Shown here piece by piece: positions 60,592 to 64,000 of a stretch of 64,000 bases of DNA; the first letter of the stretch is position 1, and every line of letters begins with the position of its first letter. Both the position numbers and the translations under genes were made by a program. The stretch lies in assembly GCA_018660835.1 (NCBI GenBank), contig JABJJN010000021.1, positions 1-64,000 on the forward strand, read 5' to 3'. The notes below the pieces were generated by a model, which made no database searches, had not been told where the DNA came from, and was given only the letters and a program-made list of their open reading frames with translations. The stretch comes from Gemmatimonadota bacterium (GTDB lineage: Bacteria; Latescibacterota; UBA2968; UBA8231).

Positions 60592-62088
60592 TCAATCTTC
60601 ACGGCGCAGTCGGTCATACTCACACCAACGTTGCAGGATGTAGGCGGAGCGGTTGATCTTCTCCATGTATCCTGCACTTGCCGCCTTCTGCGCCTGTGCT
60701 GAACGGGGTGCCTGATTCGGCAGCATGTTGTATTTGCCGCGAGCCTGAGTGACAGCTCTCTTCTGCGGATCCACCGCGACGGTCAGAATTCCCTCGCGCT
60801 CCTCGTCCTGCTCACCTTGAAGTCCAATAGACCAAATGGACGTTTGGCCATCGGCACACTGGTCGGAGTAGGACACAACGCAGTGTCCCATAGCTGTGCC
60901 CTCCGCTGCCAGTTCCCAGCTGGATTTTAGTTCTTGGACGGTCCAGCGAACCTTGCCCACCTCTGGTGTCTCGTCCTCTAATTCGTAAGGACGCAGACCA
61001 CAGGTCTGCCAGCTTTGGAAGACGACGTCACTGACACGTGCAAGGTGACCATGCCAGGCCTCCACCTGGCGCAGCAACTTCGTCGCACTGCGCCCCTTCA
61101 TCGTGAAATCAGGTTGCGGCGGAGGAGCCTCATCAACGCCGCCACCTTCTCTGACGATGCGACGAGGCGCGAAGCGCATGTGGTGGACGTAGTCGATCAC
61201 AGGGCCCACGAGGGTTGGGTCGATCATCGGATTGCTGGCGAGAAAGAGCACCACCGTGTTCCAGAACTCGTCGTGATCCAGGTGTCGCCCAAGCCGAGTG
61301 CTCTGTACCGCGCGTGCCGTGACCTGATCACCACCCATCCCCAGCACCTGGACCCAACGAAGGTTGTGGGCAATGGACTCGCGATTGTTGCGCAGCATGA
61401 ACTCATGCGCCATCCGCCGCGTGAGGTGCACGGGGGTATCCAGATCGCGGACACTGCCACCCGAACCGACCGAGATAAACCACTGCTGCTGTTGCAGTGC
61501 CTCGTCGCTGTGATCAGCAAACCACGCCTCATCCAGGAAGGTTGGCACGTCGTACTTTGCCAGCAGATGGCGTGCAAGGGAGGAGAACTGATCGACCCGT
61601 TGCGGTTTGCCATTGTGCTCGACCTGTGACGTCCAGCCTTCTGGTTGTCGAATCCACTTGTGATGATGGTGAGCAAGGGCGGCCAGGCCTCGCATCACAC
61701 TGCGATAGTCGCCGCCGGAACGGCAGAGTCGGCGATGCATGAGGACGTCCTGATAGCGATCAAGACGTAACAGAAGGAGCCGATAGGCATCCTGGGCCCC
61801 TTCATCGGCACCGATCCACTCGAAGACACTCTCCTGCCATGTCTTGTGGCGTCGAGCCGGATTCGCAGCCTTTGTCTTGCTCTCGAGCGTCTCATAGGAC
61901 GCCATGGCAGCCAGGGTCTGGCGACGCGTCTGTGTATGATGCTCGGCGACCTGCTCGTTGTTTGCTTCAGTCTCTGTTGCAGGCTCTGTAACGGTGGGCG
62001 TGTCGGACACGGTGGGCTCTGGTGTTGTCGATCCTGGCAGGGTAGTAGTCATCGTCTCGGCTGTGGGGCAAGATATGGTAGAGACCAT
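60592..62088 (-). CDS. PcfJ-domain protein
   Basis: About 498 residues. The first ~60 residues are Thr/Glu/Pro-rich and disordered. The middle is helical (for example AALAHHHHKWIRQPEGW). The C-terminal ~160 residues match the PcfJ-like domain (ELAAEGTAMGHCVVSYSDQC, LTVAVDPQKRAVTQARGKYN). PcfJ was named from a conjugative plasmid, and such domains occur in mobile and chromosomal contexts; function is unknown. The open frame extends to 62250. I chose ATG 62088, with 62052 as the alternative, because 62171 is the start of the divergent MFS gene. Confidence 0.82.
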   Translation of the reverse strand: MVSTISCPTAETMTTTLPGSTTPEPTVSDTPTVTEPATETEANNEQVAEHHTQTRRQTLAAMASYETLESKTKAANPARRHKTWQESVFEWIGADEGAQDAYRLLLLRLDRYQDVLMHRRLCRSGGDYRSVMRGLAALAHHHHKWIRQPEGWTSQVEHNGKPQRVDQFSSLARHLLAKYDVPTFLDEAWFADHSDEALQQQQWFISVGSGGSVRDLDTPVHLTRRMAHEFMLRNNRESIAHNLRWVQVLGMGGDQVTARAVQSTRLGRHLDHDEFWNTVVLFLASNPMIDPTLVGPVIDYVHHMRFAPRRIVREGGGVDEAPPPQPDFTMKGRSATKLLRQVEAWHGHLARVSDVVFQSWQTCGLRPYELEDETPEVGKVRWTVQELKSSWELAAEGTAMGHCVVSYSDQCADGQTSIWSIGLQGEQDEEREGILTVAVDPQKRAVTQARGKYNMLPNQAPRSAQAQKAASAGYMEKINRSAYILQRWCEYDRLRRED

Positions 62089-62170
62089 GGTAGGGCTCAA
62101 TCCTGAAGTAAGACCTCGGCCATTAAAAGAACGTGACGTCGAGTCGGCGTTCTGACACGAAGCTGCCGCT

Positions 62171-63415
62171 ATGCCTAGGTTAGGGAACATGCCAGATAGC
62201 GATCCAAACGGAGACAGTGACGGTTCGAATCCCCGGCGGAGAATTCTCACCGTCGGTGGCTTTGCTCACTTCGTTCACGACGGCTTCACCGATTGTGTCT
62301 ATGTATTGCTACCCTTGTGGGCTGCGGCTTTCGCCCTGAACCATGCGGAAGTGGGCGCTCTCAAGATGGTCATGTCGGGGACGATGGCGGCCTTTCAGGT
62401 TCCCGCCGGCATCCTTGCCGAACGCTACGGCGAGCGTGCCATCCTGGCTTGGGGAACCGTGGTTGCCGGTGTCGGTTTCATTCTGTTGGGATGGGCGGAT
62501 GGTTTTCTGAGTCTTCTCCTGTTCCTAGCGATCGCCGGCCTTGGTGGCGGCACACAACATCCTCTTGTGTCCAGTCTCATTTCACGCGCCTATGCAGGTG
62601 CCAAACGCCGTGCCGCCCTTGGGACCTACAACTTCACCGGTGATCTGGGAAAAGTTGCGGCTCCCGCCGCAGTGGCCGCTGCAGCGGCTGCCTATGGCTG
62701 GCCAAGTAGTACGATTGGTTACGGACTTTTCGCCGTGGTCGCCGCGTTCTTCGTGTTCCTCCTCCTTCCCAAGTCGACGCAACACAGAGCCGTTGTCCCC
62801 TCCTCATCGGTAGAGACTCGGCCTCAAGACACACCGTCGGCTACGAGTTCAGGTTGGGGGATTACTGATTCGCGTGGCTATTCGACGCTTGCTGCGATCG
62901 GCATGATCGACAGCGGCGTCCGCATGGGGTTCCTCACCTTTGTGCCCTTTCTGTTAATCGACAAGGGGGCCGCTATGGAGACGCTTGGCTTTGCCCTGGC
63001 TCTTGTCTTCGCCGGTGGTGCGGCAGGCAAGCTGGTCTGCGGCTTCGTCGCCGAGAGAGTAGGTATCCTGCGCACGGTAATTCTCACTGAGTTGGCAACT
63101 GCTGGACTCATGGCGGCGATCATCGTCCTGCCCTTGCAGCAAGCTCTGATCGCACTGCCAGTATTTGGCATCGCGCTCAATGGCACCTCTTCGGTGCTGT
63201 ATGGCACAGTCGGCGATTTCGTCGATGGCGCAAGGCAGGCGCGAGCCTACGGACTCTATTACACCTTGGGGATCGGCGCGGGCGCCATATCACCGATTCT
63301 CTTTGGTGTGGTCAGCGATCTGTACGGGGTGAGTGTGGCCCTTAAAGTGATCGCTGTGAGTGTGCTCGTGATCCTGCCGTTGTGCCGGGTGTTGAAGCCC
63401 TCCCTGAGGCACTGA
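62171..63415 (+). CDS. Major facilitator superfamily transporter (fosmidomycin-resistance-like)
   Basis: A 414-residue, 12-helix membrane transporter. An unstructured, Asp-rich N-terminus (~1-22) precedes helix 1 with the FAHFVHDGFTDCVYVLLP motif, which resembles the opening of the FSR-type MFS branch. GERYG-like loop motifs (AERYGERAIL and AERVGILRTV) follow helices 2 and 8. An elongated loop (~210-240) separates the two halves. The exporter substrate is unknown. The start could be 62171 or 62189; neither has a clear ribosome site. Confidence 0.85.
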   Translation: MPRLGNMPDSDPNGDSDGSNPRRRILTVGGFAHFVHDGFTDCVYVLLPLWAAAFALNHAEVGALKMVMSGTMAAFQVPAGILAERYGERAILAWGTVVAGVGFILLGWADGFLSLLLFLAIAGLGGGTQHPLVSSLISRAYAGAKRRAALGTYNFTGDLGKVAAPAAVAAAAAAYGWPSSTIGYGLFAVVAAFFVFLLLPKSTQHRAVVPSSSVETRPQDTPSATSSGWGITDSRGYSTLAAIGMIDSGVRMGFLTFVPFLLIDKGAAMETLGFALALVFAGGAAGKLVCGFVAERVGILRTVILTELATAGLMAAIIVLPLQQALIALPVFGIALNGTSSVLYGTVGDFVDGARQARAYGLYYTLGIGAGAISPILFGVVSDLYGVSVALKVIAVSVLVILPLCRVLKPSLRH

Positions 63416-63520
63416 TATACCTCCGGATATAGAAGCGCAAAGTGAAGACCGTACGCGTCTCCCGCTCCGATCAAGGCTCTGCGCAGCGCAGTGAAGGTTG
63501 GCGTGGATTTGGCATGTGCT

Positions 63521-63536
63521 TCAATTGTTCAATTGA
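63521..63536. promoter_or_regulatory. AT-rich inverted repeat upstream of the last gene
   Basis: TCAATT (63521-63526) and AATTGA (63531-63536) are perfect 6-bp arms around GTTC, 55 bp before the GTG at 63591. It may be an operator or a promoter-proximal hairpin. No other feature was seen in 63416-63590. Confidence 0.35.
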
Positions 63537-63590
63537 GTAGTTTTGTGGCTCGATCGATTGCACTGCTGATGCCGTGACCGGAGCTTGCCC

Positions 63591-64000
63591 GTGGCCAAAT
63601 ACAGAGTCGCCGTTGTCGGAGGAGCGGGCACGTGGGGACGCTTCTACATGCAGGCCTACGCTGCCCATCCCGATTGCGAGATCATCGCACTTGTGGATCA
63701 GGCAAAAGACCGCCGACAAGCCTTTGCCGATCACTTCGGCGCCAAGGCTGTGTTCGACTCGGTTGAAGATCTTTTTGCTCAGGAAGTACCCGATATCGTC
63801 TCGGCCATTGTTCCCGTCGGCCAGAATCGTCCAATCGTTCTCGCCTGTGCCGAGGCGGGTGTGCGCGTTGTCTCCTGCGAGAAGCCGCTGGCTGTTGAGT
63901 TGTCCCATGCAGATGAGATCGTCCGTGTCTGTCGTGAGCGGGGCACGTTGTTCGGGTGTGGGCAGTCGCGCTGGATCACACCGTACATGCCGCAGGTCAT
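63591..64000 (+). CDS. Gfo/Idh/MocA-family dehydrogenase, N-terminal fragment
   Basis: The first 136 codons of a gene running past the window edge. GTG start with GGAG seven bases upstream. The frame is open throughout. The N-terminal Rossmann motif is YRVAVVGGAGTWGRFYM, and the EKPLAVEL loop follows at ~105, as in Gfo/Idh/MocA dehydrogenases. It is a second copy of the family in the window, distinct from 46251-47357. Confidence 0.88.
   Translation, partial: MAKYRVAVVGGAGTWGRFYMQAYAAHPDCEIIALVDQAKDRRQAFADHFGAKAVFDSVEDLFAQEVPDIVSAIVPVGQNRPIVLACAEAGVRVVSCEKPLAVELSHADEIVRVCRERGTLFGCGQSRWITPYMPQV

Noticed and set aside
60592..62088. PcfJ gene considered as a marker for an integrated conjugative element
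   Set aside because: No relaxase, coupling protein, integrase, tRNA or direct-repeat boundary is seen in the window.

Overview
The window is a GC-rich bacterial chromosome segment coding on both strands, with tight operons, frequent 4-bp NTGA stop/start overlaps and regular GTG and TTG starts. No rRNA, tRNA, CRISPR array, insertion sequence or phage module was seen. The organism is probably an uncultured member of the FCB group. A Latescibacterota-like lineage is my best guess, but it is an inference. The grounds are a 1680-residue secreted beta-helix protein with a C-terminal Por/T9SS-type (FlgD-like) sorting domain, a CBM9/DUF5916-type outer-membrane protein, and eight phytanoyl-CoA dioxygenase (PhyH)-family proteins in 64 kb beside sugar-isomerase barrels and Gfo/Idh/MocA enzymes.

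Layout. 1-3.7 kb: the tail of a histidine kinase, a receiver-HDOD response regulator, a CBS-pair protein and gluconokinase. 3.7-11.2 kb (minus): a ten-gene Mrp-type cation/proton antiporter operon in the order E-F-G-MbhDE-B-C-D-D'-small-D''. It has three proton-channel paralogues and no intact MrpA. 11.4-19.9 kb (plus): a nine-gene run of sugar-isomerase barrel, alginate-lyase-like protein, amidase, two PhyH enzymes, a small membrane protein, an HD phosphohydrolase-like protein, a DUF1223 lipoprotein and another PhyH. 20.1-23.2 kb: a HAD hydrolase, then serS-folD. 23.3-28.3 kb: the giant secreted protein. 28.3-34.2 kb: a beta-propeller protein and an enolase-superfamily enzyme diverging from a tandem palindromic operator, an alpha/beta hydrolase-OsmC fusion, and a soluble protein whose segments look like FliG C-terminal and MotA cytoplasmic domains.

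34.2-43.1 kb (minus): a VOC protein, PhyH and isomerase-barrel group, an anchored protein of unknown function, then a PhyH, amidohydrolase, M15 dipeptidase, glutamate-1-semialdehyde-aminotransferase-like and PhyH operon. 43.3-48.3 kb (plus): GH127 beta-L-arabinofuranosidase-like enzyme, LDH2-type dehydrogenase, Gfo/Idh/MocA dehydrogenase and mannonate-dehydratase-like enzyme, which looks like a sugar/uronate catabolic operon. It diverges from the preceding operon across two inverted repeats. 48.7-64 kb: an HspQ-domain protein, a polysaccharide deacetylase, a PhyH, a PhyH-HEAT fusion, a 1469-residue ankyrin protein built of three ~450-residue modules, a CBM9/DUF5916 outer-membrane protein, a PcfJ-domain protein, an MFS transporter and the start of another Gfo/Idh/MocA dehydrogenase.

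Taken together this is a carbohydrate-scavenging heterotroph: secreted and surface proteins touch polysaccharide, cytoplasmic enzymes process uronates and rarer sugars, the PhyH enzymes oxidise unknown small molecules, and the Mrp complex suggests a saline or alkaline habitat. The most unusual gene is 32895-34175. It combines rotor-like and stator-like flagellar segments in one soluble protein, and its N-terminal domain recurs at the head of the giant ankyrin protein 20 kb away.
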